Part shown: positions 1 to 8,700 of the stretch, in pieces
How the letters are laid out: every line of letters starts with the position of its first letter
Numbering within the stretch: the first letter of the stretch is position 1
NCBI GenBank assembly: GCA_902783625.1
Contig: CACZRN010000022.1
Location: 1 to 53,086, forward strand
DNA from: an uncultured Prevotellaceae bacterium
GTDB lineage: Bacteria; Bacteroidota; Bacteroidia; Bacteroidales; Bacteroidaceae
Direction: 5' to 3'
Length of the DNA stretch: 53,086 nucleotides
The notes under the pieces: model-generated
Told to the model about the DNA's origin: nothing
Seen by the model: the letters and a program-made list of their open reading frames with translations, nothing else
Databases searched by the model: none
Program-made: the position numbers and the translations under genes

Positions 1-18
1 AAAAACTGATGAAAAAAG

Positions 19-79
19 CAGCCTGCAAAATGAGCTATTGACTACCTAATGCTAAAAATCAGCCTGCAAAATGAGCTAT
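19..79. repeat. 20-bp direct repeat, two copies 41 bp apart
   Basis: The 20-mer CAGCCTGCAAAATGAGCTAT is present at 19-38 and again, identical, at 60-79. It lies just outside the palindromic element that starts at 85. The rest of 1-308 holds that element and the 3' flank of the reverse-strand receptor gene; no gene is seen in it. More copies may lie to the left of the window. Confidence 0.85.
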
Positions 80-84
80 ACGCC

Positions 85-168
85 AAATTTTGCTAGCAAA
101 ATTTTCATTAACTGGGCCCTTTATTGGCATTAAAGAGCCTCTTTATTCGAAATTTTGCTAGCAAAATT
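85..168. repeat. Paired-palindrome intergenic element, copy 1
   Basis: The left palindrome AAATTTTGCTAGCAAAATTT (85-104) and the right 18-bp palindrome (151-168) have GCTAGC centres at 94.5 and 159.5, which are 65 bp apart. Between them lie two units starting at 107 (diverged, ATTAACTGGGCC) and 129 (ATTAAAGAGCCTC), 22 bp apart. The same layout recurs at 11111, 24866 and 41279. The element is non-coding; its function is unknown. Confidence 0.9.
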
Positions 169-308
169 ATTGGCTCGAAAACTCTTTGCCGTCATTCAGC
201 GGTTTAAGACCTGATGTGTACACTGCTTTCTGAATCAGGTACTATGCGGTTTTTGTTTATTGTAATGACGTCACGATTTTTTTCTTTCGCTTATGCTTTG
301 GCGATTTG

Positions 309-2558
309 TTATTTTCCTCTTGTAATGCCTCCCACCACATCATTGTTGTCGATTGTGGTGTCGGTCTTTTTCACGCTGGCTTTCAATCGTCCGAAGCGGA
401 ATGTTACTGAAGCCTGAAACATCTGTCCTCGGTTGGTGTAGTCGTTGAATCCGGTGTAATCGCCTTGCGTTGTGCGCGTGGAATAATGAGAGTATTTGTT
501 GAAAGGCATGTTTGTGCTGAGCCTGACTGTAAGCCGATCGTCTTTCAAGAATGAGCGTTGGAGCGATGCGTAGTAGCGGAACCAGGGTCGTGAATAGCTG
601 TAGACATCTTCTACCTCGTGCCCTATCTGCCCATAGCACCCCACCGACATGCTGATTTTCAGGGGCAGTGTCTGTGTTATCATCGAGTAGAAATTGGCTG
701 CCCACAATGACTGTTCGATGCCCAAATCGTGGTTGGAGAGTTGTTCCTTCCGTATGTAGTAGTTGCCGATGATTGTTGTCTTGTCGAACGGTTTCCATTG
801 TACATACGATTCCACTCCGAATTTCCTTTTCCGCTCAATGTTCGCGTAGGTATGGTAAGCAATGTTGCCCACGGCATATTGTACGTATCCGATGCCTCCG
901 TTCCCCCACAGATAGGATGGGAGCAGTTGCAGTGTCAGCCGTGGCTTTATAAGCATATAGATAAGTTGCATCGACTGCTGTCGTGAGCTGACGAGTTCGG
1001 GATTGCCCCTATCCACCGTTTCGGGAGCGACCACCGTCTTCGGGTTGAGGTACGCTATGCCTGGGCGTGAGATGCTTGTGGTGTAGTTGAGTTTGAGCGA
1101 CTGTGCGTCGTCGATTTGCAGTTTCACGCTTGCCTGCGGCACCCAGTCGTTGAGATGGCGTTTGAATCCTTCGCCCTTGCCATCGGGATATTTTGCTCTC
1201 ATCAGGCTATGCTCGTACCTTAGTCCGGCTCGTGCTGACAGTTTTCCGTAGTTGATGTGATAATCGCTGTATAGAGCGGCAATCTGTGTGTCGTGGTTGA
1301 ATCGCAGAAGATTTTCGCTGTCGCTTTGTTGTGGCGAGATGTCATCGCCAGATAGGGTAGGGCTGTCGTTTGCATAGAATGTCTGTATTGAACGACTTCT
1401 GTTGTCGCGAAAGATGTATTTCGCCCCTGTCTCTATTTTGTTGTGACGATTGATAGGCCGAATCCAGTCAGCCTGAAAAGTGTTCTCGGTGAAGTTTTCG
1501 TTTGTGTCAAACAGACTGCCGTCATATCCGAGCGTCATTCCTTCGATGTTTGTGTATTCGTCCTCTTGAGTTGTGTTCTGCCGTGTCAGTGCGAGCATGT
1601 ACGACAATGTCAGTTTCTCTCCTTCAAGATGCGTGCGATGTTCGTAGTCGGCACGTCCGTTCCACGAGTGATGGCTATACCCTGGCATCCAGTAGCGGTT
1701 GTCATAACTGCCTAATGTATTGCCAGTTGCGTCGGTTATGGAGTGGTGACGTGTGCCTTCGACGTTCAGTTTGTAGAAGTATCCGCTGAACGATGCCGAT
1801 AACAGATTGAGCGAATCGATGTCATAGCTTGCATTAATATCGGCGAAGTGCACGTTGCCCTTGTTTGTTCCAATGCCTTCGGTAGTAGAACAATTACCTG
1901 TCTGAATGAACTTGCGTTGGGCCGTTATGCTGTTCTCCGTTTCACGTTTCGACATCCCTCCATATCCGTAGTCGATGGAGAGAATTGTTTTCCCTATTTG
2001 TGTTGTTATGAATGCGTTGGCGTTAGGGTGCTGCAGAGTGTTGTATGTGGCTGTCATAGAGCCTGTGAGTCCGTCCATGGTTCTGCTATCAGTCATTACG
2101 ATGTTGAGAATGGCGTTAACTCCTTCCGCATCTTCGCGTGCGCCGGGATCGGTTATCACCTCTATTCTTTTCACCGTAGAGGCAGGCATCGCCTTCAGTA
2201 TCTCCTTCGCATTCTTTGTCAGGCTGGGGTCGGGATGCCCATTGCGGTAAATGCGGAAGTTGGCCGAGCCTTTCACTTTTATGTTCTCTTCGCTGTCAAC
2301 AGTGACGAGTGGCACCTTTTTCAGCATTTCCATCACAGTCTGCGTTTTAGACTCCTCGTCGGCTTCGACGTCGTAGCCAATACGGTCGATGTCGTTTTTG
2401 ATGAGTTGCTTCTGAGCCTTCACCACCACCTCGTCGAGCTCGGTGTTGTATGCTATTGAGTCGGAATGAGCCGACGAAAGCGAGTCGGTAGGCACTTGGG
2501 CGTGGATGGCAAGCGTAGCCATCGTAAATGTAAATACAATAAGATGTTTCATATTCAA
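309..2558 (-). CDS. Outer membrane beta-barrel TonB-dependent receptor-like protein
   Basis: Protein of 749 aa with a Sec signal peptide (about residues 1-20, ending AIHAQ). A TonB-box-like stretch (ELDEVVVKA, about 40-48) is followed by a plug domain to about 155, with the typical 'EVITDPGAREDAEGVNAILNIV'-type strand near its end. The remainder is a long aromatic-rich barrel. The family matches Bacteroidetes outer-membrane beta-barrel proteins (PF14905 type) that lack the N-terminal carboxypeptidase-like domain. Such proteins import an unknown ligand across the outer membrane using ExbB/ExbD/TonB. About 25 hydrophilic residues follow the final strand, which is slightly unusual because barrels normally end at the aromatic terminus. 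It is transcribed away from the HTH lipoprotein gene at 2872. Substrate unknown. M3 (2552) is an equally possible start. Confidence 0.85.
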   Translation of the reverse strand: MNMKHLIVFTFTMATLAIHAQVPTDSLSSAHSDSIAYNTELDEVVVKAQKQLIKNDIDRIGYDVEADEESKTQTVMEMLKKVPLVTVDSEENIKVKGSANFRIYRNGHPDPSLTKNAKEILKAMPASTVKRIEVITDPGAREDAEGVNAILNIVMTDSRTMDGLTGSMTATYNTLQHPNANAFITTQIGKTILSIDYGYGGMSKRETENSITAQRKFIQTGNCSTTEGIGTNKGNVHFADINASYDIDSLNLLSASFSGYFYKLNVEGTRHHSITDATGNTLGSYDNRYWMPGYSHHSWNGRADYEHRTHLEGEKLTLSYMLALTRQNTTQEDEYTNIEGMTLGYDGSLFDTNENFTENTFQADWIRPINRHNKIETGAKYIFRDNRSRSIQTFYANDSPTLSGDDISPQQSDSENLLRFNHDTQIAALYSDYHINYGKLSARAGLRYEHSLMRAKYPDGKGEGFKRHLNDWVPQASVKLQIDDAQSLKLNYTTSISRPGIAYLNPKTVVAPETVDRGNPELVSSRQQSMQLIYMLIKPRLTLQLLPSYLWGNGGIGYVQYAVGNIAYHTYANIERKRKFGVESYVQWKPFDKTTIIGNYYIRKEQLSNHDLGIEQSLWAANFYSMITQTLPLKISMSVGCYGQIGHEVEDVYSYSRPWFRYYASLQRSFLKDDRLTVRLSTNMPFNKYSHYSTRTTQGDYTGFNDYTNRGQMFQASVTFRFGRLKASVKKTDTTIDNNDVVGGITRGK

Positions 2559-2580
2559 TGCTTTTTTGATTTTCGCCGGA

Positions 2581-2610
2581 CAAAGTTATAAAGGTGAGAA
2601 AACACGACAA
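2581..2610 (-). promoter_or_regulatory. Probable promoter of the receptor gene
   Basis: On the reverse strand a -7 box TAACTTTG lies at 2588-2581. A TTG lies at 2610-2608, 19 bp upstream of it. This fits the Bacteroidetes TTTG / TAnnTTTG pattern and sits just over 20 bp before the ATG at 2558. Confidence 0.6.
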
Positions 2611-2811
2611 TCGCTTTTTTGCAAAGTTTTAGATTTGGTGTTGCAGTCAGAAATAGGGCAATAAGTTGAATAATAATGGTTTGTGACTTTGTTGCGATTG
2701 AAAAAAGTGGCACTTTGCAACAAATTGCAACATCATATTTAAGACAAAAGAACACTTTTTTAATTTTTATTTTTTCCGACGTTTTAATAATTGTTGGAAA
2801 ATATTAAGATA

Positions 2812-2843
2812 TTTGAGATGTCGCTTTTTTTCGCTTAATTTTG
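2812..2843 (+). promoter_or_regulatory. Probable promoter of the HTH lipoprotein gene
   Basis: TTTG at 2812-2815, a 20-bp spacer and TAATTTTG at 2836-2843 match the Bacteroidetes sigma-A consensus fully. The ATG follows at 2872. It diverges from the promoter at 2581-2610. Confidence 0.7.
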
Positions 2844-2871
2844 TTCTCACATTCTATTAAGTCAAAAGATT

Positions 2872-3717
2872 ATGAGAAAGCTTCTTTACGCCTTTCTTGC
2901 ATTTATTTTGCTTATGAGCTGCGAGAAGGTCGACAATGTACAGACGGTGTTGCGCCAGGCAGAGGCGCTTGTTGAGATTAACTCCGACTCGGCTCTGTTG
3001 CTTCTTGAAACTATCGATACGTCGATGTTGTCGGCAGAAGACTCCGCACACTATGTGGTGTTACGTGAACTGGCTGAGAACCGTAGCGCATCTATTGTCG
3101 ACAACGACATGCAGCGTCGCGCCGATGTGGCTGAGAAGACGGCGCTGTGGATACAAAACTACGATGCCGAGCATCATCGCCGTTACACTTCGGAGTTATA
3201 TATAATAATGTCGGTGGTGATAGGTGTTTTCGCCGTGGCGTTGCTCATGGGATGGTGGTATTATCGGCGTAAGGTAAGACAGTTTAATAGTATCATCAGC
3301 GAGAATACCAGTCGCATTGTGGAATATCGTAAAGAGATATTGCGACTTGAAATTAACGGCGACGAGCATGAGTTCCAGATAGCAGAACTGAAGCGCAAGA
3401 TTAATGAGCGACAAGAGAAGATGGCCGCAAAGATTCACATTGGGACCAAGCTATATGAGCGTATGCGTGCTGGTGACAGTATCGCCGATGTGCCTGCTGC
3501 CGACTTGCAGTGCTTGGTGGAGTATTTCGCATTGTTGCGCCCTCGACAGTGGTATGAGTGGGAGCAACGCTACGATATGCTCACTCCGCGGCAGATAGTA
3601 TTCCTCATATTGTGCGACGACCTCCACTATGACGATGAGCAGATTGGTGACATAATGGGAATAAAGAATACGGCGATAAGAAGTATAAAATCGAGGATAA
3701 GGAAAAGAGAAAAATAA
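2872..3717 (+). CDS. Membrane-anchored lipoprotein with C-terminal HTH, short form
   Basis: Protein of 281 aa. An N-terminal signal with lipobox LLMSC puts a lipidated Cys at 17. A helical segment (about 20-105) follows, then one transmembrane helix (about 108-131), a charged coiled coil (about 135-200) and a C-terminal helix-turn-helix (about 238-281, MLTPRQIVFLILCDDLHYDD...IGDIMGIKNTAIRSIKSRI). The HTH resembles the LuxR/sigma-4-like domains found at the end of Bacteroidales TPR membrane proteins. Those relatives usually carry a long TPR array between lipobox and membrane helix. Here only about 90 residues remain, so the sensor part looks collapsed or naturally minimal. With the HTH after the membrane helix, the likely topology is sensor outside and DNA-binding domain in the cytoplasm. 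It is divergent from the receptor gene and may regulate it; that is inference. Confidence 0.7.
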   Translation: MRKLLYAFLAFILLMSCEKVDNVQTVLRQAEALVEINSDSALLLLETIDTSMLSAEDSAHYVVLRELAENRSASIVDNDMQRRADVAEKTALWIQNYDAEHHRRYTSELYIIMSVVIGVFAVALLMGWWYYRRKVRQFNSIISENTSRIVEYRKEILRLEINGDEHEFQIAELKRKINERQEKMAAKIHIGTKLYERMRAGDSIADVPAADLQCLVEYFALLRPRQWYEWEQRYDMLTPRQIVFLILCDDLHYDDEQIGDIMGIKNTAIRSIKSRIRKREK

Positions 3718-3738
3718 CGGAAGATAGAAATAAGAAAA

Positions 3739-3780
3739 CAGAGTCGCTGTCGGACTATCGACGGCGACTCTGTTGATATT
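3739..3780 (+). terminator. Hairpin terminator after the HTH lipoprotein gene
   Basis: A 14-bp stem with one G-T wobble (CAGAGTCGCTGTCG at 3739-3752 and CGACGGCGACTCTG at 3759-3772) has a 6-nt loop. A weak T-rich tail (TTGATATTT) follows. Confidence 0.65.
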
Positions 3781-3841
3781 TCATGACGAGCGCAAAGAAG
3801 CGTGTTATTTTTTCAATTTTTGCCCATTTCATCGGGATTTT

Positions 3842-4231
3842 TCATTGTTCTTCAACGAATGTCGGGCGCACTGACGAGAGTGCTTGGCTGCTTTCCTCCC
3901 AGACAAATTCGTCATCGCTCGATGCAAGCTTCTTCAAAGCCTCGTAGGCATGCACGGCAAGTCCTGCAAGGGGAGACGACTTGTCGCGAGTGTAAGCCGA
4001 GCATCCTCCGAAGCGCAGCATGTCGCGATAGAGGCCCACAGCCTCGCGCTCCTCGCTGCATTCAATGCAGAAGTCTGCAAGTTCAACCATCAGGCGCAAT
4101 TTTTCGTCGCGGTCGGCACAGCTTTCAATATCGGCGCTCTTATCGAAGAATATCTTATCGAAATAGTTGCTGCTGATGGCTTTTATCTCGCCCGACGAAC
4201 TGGTGCTTATCACTTTCTCAATGTGTTCCAT
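3842..4231 (-). CDS. Hypothetical protein, 129 aa
   Basis: I do not recognise this protein. It begins MEHIEKVISTSS and is acidic and helical, with a central stretch of helix pairs (EKLRLMVELADFCIECSEEREAV) that could be a single TPR-like helical hairpin. It has no signal peptide or membrane segment. The start at 4231 is preferred because translation upstream of it is low-complexity and Lys/His-rich; M at 4276 is an alternative. The gene is convergent with the HTH lipoprotein gene and separated from it by the hairpin at 3739. No operon partner is evident. Confidence 0.5.
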   Translation of the reverse strand: MEHIEKVISTSSSGEIKAISSNYFDKIFFDKSADIESCADRDEKLRLMVELADFCIECSEEREAVGLYRDMLRFGGCSAYTRDKSSPLAGLAVHAYEALKKLASSDDEFVWEESSQALSSVRPTFVEEQ

Positions 4232-4546
4232 ATCTTTGTCGTGATTGTTTTTCTGACATGCAAAAATAATACTCATCCGTTGAAAGTGCAAGTGTTTTTT
4301 AGATTTTTTTGTCGTTAATGATTGTTGTCGGGCTATGAAAACACTGTGATCGGACTTCGATTGCGAATAATTGGAAATGCTTCTGCGATGTTGATTAGTC
4401 CTTTTTTGTAGTGGGCAGTGATTCATATCTTGCCGAAAAAATGAAGAATTATTCAACGACGGATAGCATCCAAATGAAAAAGGATATGAGAGTATAGCGG
4501 AAGTTTACAAAAAAACGCTCGAAAACTAAAAATAATCGCTTGATAA

Positions 4547-4578
4547 TTTGGAATTAAGAATCATTGTGACTAAATTTG
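4547..4578 (+). promoter_or_regulatory. Probable promoter of the Pro/Glu-repeat gene
   Basis: TTTG at 4547-4550, a 20-bp spacer and TAAATTTG at 4571-4578 form a full match to the Bacteroidetes consensus. The 5' UTR to the ATG at 4657 is roughly 70 nt. Nothing else is seen in the gene-free stretch 4232-4656. Confidence 0.7.
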
Positions 4579-4656
4579 CTATCAGAAATTGAGAATCAGA
4601 AAAGCCGAACCGCTTTAAAGGGAGTAGGCATATTATTTTATTTATATTGTGACATT

Positions 4657-5271
4657 ATGAGACCAGAAGATGTTCAGAATCCCATCGAGGAGCCCGCAGT
4701 AGCTCCCGAAGCTGTAGAACCACAAGTAGAGCCACAGGCTCCCGAACCAGAGCCGGTAGTGGCTCCCGAACCAGAACCAGTGGTAGAGCCAGTTGCTGCT
4801 CCAGAGCCAGAACCGGTAGTAGAATCCGAGCCTGTTGCTGCTCCCGAACCAGAGCCAGCTGCTGAAGAGGCAAAGTCGGAAGTAGAGAAGGTTATCGACG
4901 ATGTGAAAGGAAAGGTCGACGACTTCATCAACGACCTCAACGAAAACGAGTCGGTAAAGGCTGCCAAGGAGAAAGTTGGCGAAGTGATTGGCGATGTAAA
5001 GGAAAAAGTTGACGATCTTGTTGATAACTTCAACAGCAGCGAGAAGGTAAAGGCTGCCAAGGAGAAGATTACCGATGCCATCGACGATGCAAAGGATAAA
5101 GTCGGTGACCTTGTAGAGGATATCAGCAAGAGTGATGCCGTGAAAGCTGCAAAGGAAAAAATCGACGACATTGTCGACGATGCAGGCGAACTCATTGGCA
5201 AAGGTGCTGAAGAGGTTAAGAAATGCGGTATCCTGCAGAAAATTAAAAACTTCTTTGGGTGTAAGAAATAA
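4657..5271 (+). CDS. Pro/Glu-rich protein with 31-residue amphipathic helical repeats
   Basis: Protein of 204 aa, not assignable to a named family. Residues 1-70 are a low-complexity Pro/Glu/Ala/Val tract (repeated APEPEP and EPVV), which is extended and TonB-linker-like. Residues 75-180 hold helical repeats with an exact 31-residue period: the VKAAKEK motif recurs, each copy followed by a V/I-D-D-K-V-DL pattern, with two full copies, a third that decays and a degenerate one before them. The C-terminus is basic with two cysteines (KCGILQKIKNFFGCKK). There is no signal peptide or membrane segment. The helices resemble apolipoprotein/LEA/YtxH-like amphipathic helices, so membrane or envelope association is possible but unproven. 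ATG 4657 is chosen because it follows the promoter at 4571 and begins the Pro/Glu tract; an in-frame ATG at 4576 overlaps that promoter. Confidence 0.7.
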   Translation: MRPEDVQNPIEEPAVAPEAVEPQVEPQAPEPEPVVAPEPEPVVEPVAAPEPEPVVESEPVAAPEPEPAAEEAKSEVEKVIDDVKGKVDDFINDLNENESVKAAKEKVGEVIGDVKEKVDDLVDNFNSSEKVKAAKEKITDAIDDAKDKVGDLVEDISKSDAVKAAKEKIDDIVDDAGELIGKGAEEVKKCGILQKIKNFFGCKK

Positions 5272-5286
5272 GTTTACACACTGAGT

Positions 5287-5407
5287 GCTCAAAAGATGCC
5301 TTTCCATAGTTTCTAATTAATAAAAGATGTCTTTACATGAAAAATGTAGAAAACTGTCTGTTTTTAGATATTAGAAGAGGATAAAAGGCATCTTTTTGAG
5401 CTTTTTT
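5287..5407 (+). terminator. Large hairpin with T-tract after the Pro/Glu-repeat gene
   Basis: GCTCAAAAGATGCCTTT (5287-5303) pairs with AAAGGCATCTTTTTGAGC (5384-5401) with one bulged base, around an 80-nt loop. TTTTTT follows immediately. The loop holds a small inner stem near 5335. It is either an unusually long-looped terminator or a small structured RNA ending in a terminator. Confidence 0.6.
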
Positions 5408-5459
5408 GTGTGCGGACACATTTTTTTTGCACTTATAGGTTAATTTTTTTTTAGTTTTT

Positions 5460-5490
5460 TTTGCAGGAATAAAAAACATTTGTAAATTTG
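5460..5490 (+). promoter_or_regulatory. Probable susC promoter
   Basis: TTTG at 5460-5463, a 19-bp spacer and TAAATTTG at 5483-5490. Transcription would begin near 5497, giving a leader of about 220 nt before the susC ATG at 5720. ATGAGGCA (5509-5516) and TGCCTCAT (5632-5639) within the leader can pair, enclosing the 58-bp repeat. Confidence 0.65.
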
Positions 5491-5548
5491 CAGATGTGTA
5501 GTTCTCTTATGAGGCATCACTAAATAGTATTCCGATACTATATAAAGG

Positions 5549-5606
5549 CTAAATAAAATAAGGTATATAACAATCTGATGACCAGAAGTACAATTATTAA
5601 CCGTCA
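5549..5606. repeat. 58-bp inverted repeat, left copy (in susC leader)
   Basis: This 58-bp sequence (CTAAATAAAATAAGGTATAT... to ...CCGTCA) is the exact reverse complement of 11603-11660. The two copies flank the susC-susD pair in opposite orientation. Just upstream the shorter match TAAATAGTAT (5521-5530) also recurs beyond the right copy, with an indel. It lies between the susC promoter and start codon. Confidence 0.9.
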
Positions 5607-5719
5607 GTCGCATAAGCCTCCATGAGCGCATTGCCTCATTGGAGTATCAATGTCGTTGACATGTTTTTGTGCATGGATTTATTAATTTTTTACCATCAAT
5701 ACTTATAAAATCTTTTAAC

Positions 5720-8700
5720 ATGAATTTAAAAAGCAACAAGAAGGACAGGATGTTCACTTTCGGGTTTGCATTTCTGTTTCTGACTCTCGGTACGACACAG
5801 GTTTGTGCCGATGTGAATGCCGACAATTCAGCTTCCGTTCAGGCTGTTCAGCAGCAGAGCGTGGCTAAGGGTCGCGTTGTTGATGCCAATGGTGAGCCAT
5901 TGGTAGGTGTTAGTGTGTTCGAAGAAGGCACGAGTAATGGTACGATTACCGATGCTGACGGTAACTTCACGCTGTCAGTACCTCGTAACGCTTCAATTAC
6001 CGTTTCTTATGTCGGTTTCGAGACACAGTCTCTGCGTGCGACAGGTAACATGAGCGTGGTTCTCCAGGAAGAGAACAACGAGCTCAACGAGGTTATCGTC
6101 GTGGGTTACGGTACACAGAAGAAGGTTGCCGTTTCTGGTTCGATCGTTAATGTTAACGTTGCCGAACTCGCTGCAAGCCGTCCTGTAACAAACGTTGGTA
6201 CTGCTCTTGCTGGTCAGGTGGCAGGTATGAAGGTCATCAACACAGGCAACGTTCCTGGTGCTGAGGCTCAGAATATCACCATCCGCGGTACAGGTACATT
6301 CTCATCTGCAGGTTCTGCTCCTCTCATCATCATCGACGGTGTTGAAGGTTACATGAGTGACGTTGATGCCAGCGATATCGAGAGCGTTACAGTCCTGAAG
6401 GACGCTGCTTCTGCAGCTATCTACGGATCACGTGCTGCTAACGGCGTTATCCTCGTAACTACTAAGAAGGGTAAGGCTGGTCAGGTACGTATCGGTTACA
6501 ACGGATATGTATCATTCCAGAGCGCTAACACAAAGCCAATGCAGCCTGTAAGCAGCTTTGCTGACCATATGCGTTACATGAACGAGGCTTACACCAACAA
6601 CAATCAGGAGCCTGTTTATGACCAAAGATTCATTGACGAGTGGAACAACAATCCTAACGATCCTCTCGGACACCCGAACACAGACTGGGTGAAGGAGATC
6701 TTCGGAACTGGCGTTGGCCACAACCACAGCGTTTATATGCAGGGTGGTACAGAGAAGGTTGACTTCTACGGATCAGTTGGTTACAACAAGAACGAAGGTG
6801 TTGTTGAGAATGCAGGTTACGAAAAGTATCATGCTCTTGCAAACATCACTGCTCACGTGAACAAGTACCTCGACATGGGTATGAACTTCAAGGGTTCTTA
6901 TGGCCAGGCAGAGATGGGTGGCATGCGTGGTGAAGATGGTAGCTTCGGTACAGGTTGGTCATATGCAACAACTCCAGCTCAGATCTTCAGATACAATGGT
7001 ATGTTCGGAGGTTCTCAGGACCCAACATCTATCGGTGGTGCAAACAACCCAATCCAGAGCCAGTATAGCACACGTGGTAACAATACATCACGCAATGGTA
7101 ATGCTAAGTTCTTCGTAAAGGTTATGCCATTCAAGGGATTCGAGGTTGAGACAAGCTTGGTTTATGACTATTTCGATCGTAACTATAAGGCTATCCCCGT
7201 ATTCCATGAGCAGTGGAACTTTGCCAACATGACAATCGTTTCGCCGGCAGGCGGTCAGAGCTATATCTCTCAGAACAACTATCGCAACCAGCGTAACTAC
7301 TACGATATCATTGCTCGTTACAACAACCGCTTCCTCGAGGACAGACTCGGTATCGGTGCAATGGTCGGTGGATCGCAGGAAATGTACACCACAGAAAATG
7401 AGAAGATCTCACGTAAGGACCTGACAGACCTCAGCCTCTCAGTGCTCGACGCTGCTAAGGGTGATATCACCCTAAATGGTGGTAAGTCAACATGGTCAAT
7501 GCGTTCTTACTTCGCACGTCTGTCGTTCGACTGGATGAACAAGTACTACTTGGAAGGCTCTCTCCGTGGTGATGGTAGCTCACGTTTCCTTAAGGACAAC
7601 CGTTGGGGTTGGTTCCCATCATTCTCTGCCGCTTGGCGTATCAGCGAAGAGGAATTCATGAAGGACAATGGCATCTTCGACGACTTGAAGCTCCGCATAG
7701 GTTATGGTGCTCTCGGTAACAACTCCGTAGGCAACTATGCAGCTTACACTCTCTTCTCACAGGCAGGTGCTTTCATAGATAATAAATATGTCAGTGGTCT
7801 GTATGCTGGTTCACCAGCTAACCCAAATCTGACTTGGGAAAAGACAAAGACATTCAACGTAGGTCTTGACTTTGCACTGCTTAACCAGCGCTTGAGCGGT
7901 TACATTGAGTACTACAACAAGAAGACCACAGGTATTCTTTACTGGGTATCATTGCCAAGGACAGGTGGTGACTGGAGCGGTATGACAACCAACCTTGCCG
8001 ATGTAAGCAACAAGGGTATTGAGTTGAACCTGAAGTGGAACGACCATATCGGTGACTTCCGTTATGGAATTTCTCTGAACTACTCTCACAACAAGAACAA
8101 TGTCGACAAGTTCCGTGGAACCGAACCTTCCGATATGGATCTCTCTAACAACATTGCTCTGTGGGAAGGCCACGAGATTGGCTCATACTACATGTATAAG
8201 TCACAAATCATCCGCAACGATGCTGACGTTGCTGCTGTACAGGCTTTGCTCGACAGGGGTAATGCCGACAAAGATGGTTACAACCCATATCAGGGTCTCA
8301 CCGTTCCTTATATTTATAGCGAAAAGGATGCAAGTGGAAAAACTATCTACAAAGTTGACGCTAATAAAGCAAAGGGTGACGTTATGTTCCTCGACCTTGA
8401 CGGTGACGGTAAGATTACAGATAAAGGCGACCGCACTATCGTCGGCCGCAACACACCGACCGATCTGCTCGGTATCAACCTGACCGCTGGCTGGAAGGGT
8501 ATCGACCTCGGTATCTACATGGACGGCGCATTCGGACATAAGGGATACTTCGGAGGTGATTCAAATGCTTACTTGTCTAACTGTATCACCTTGTACCACC
8601 AGGTATGGAAGTATATGGCTGAGAACACTTGGCGTGCAGGCAATGAGAATTCTGTATATCCAAAGCTGAACCAAGGTTCGCTTCTTGCCAACAACACTGC

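Noticed and set aside
4642..5307. Long reverse-strand open frame opposite the Pro/Glu-repeat gene
   Set aside because: It arises from the codon pattern of the repeats; its product is a hydrophobic Phe/Leu/Trp-rich sequence with no start context, while the forward strand has a promoter and coherent repeats.
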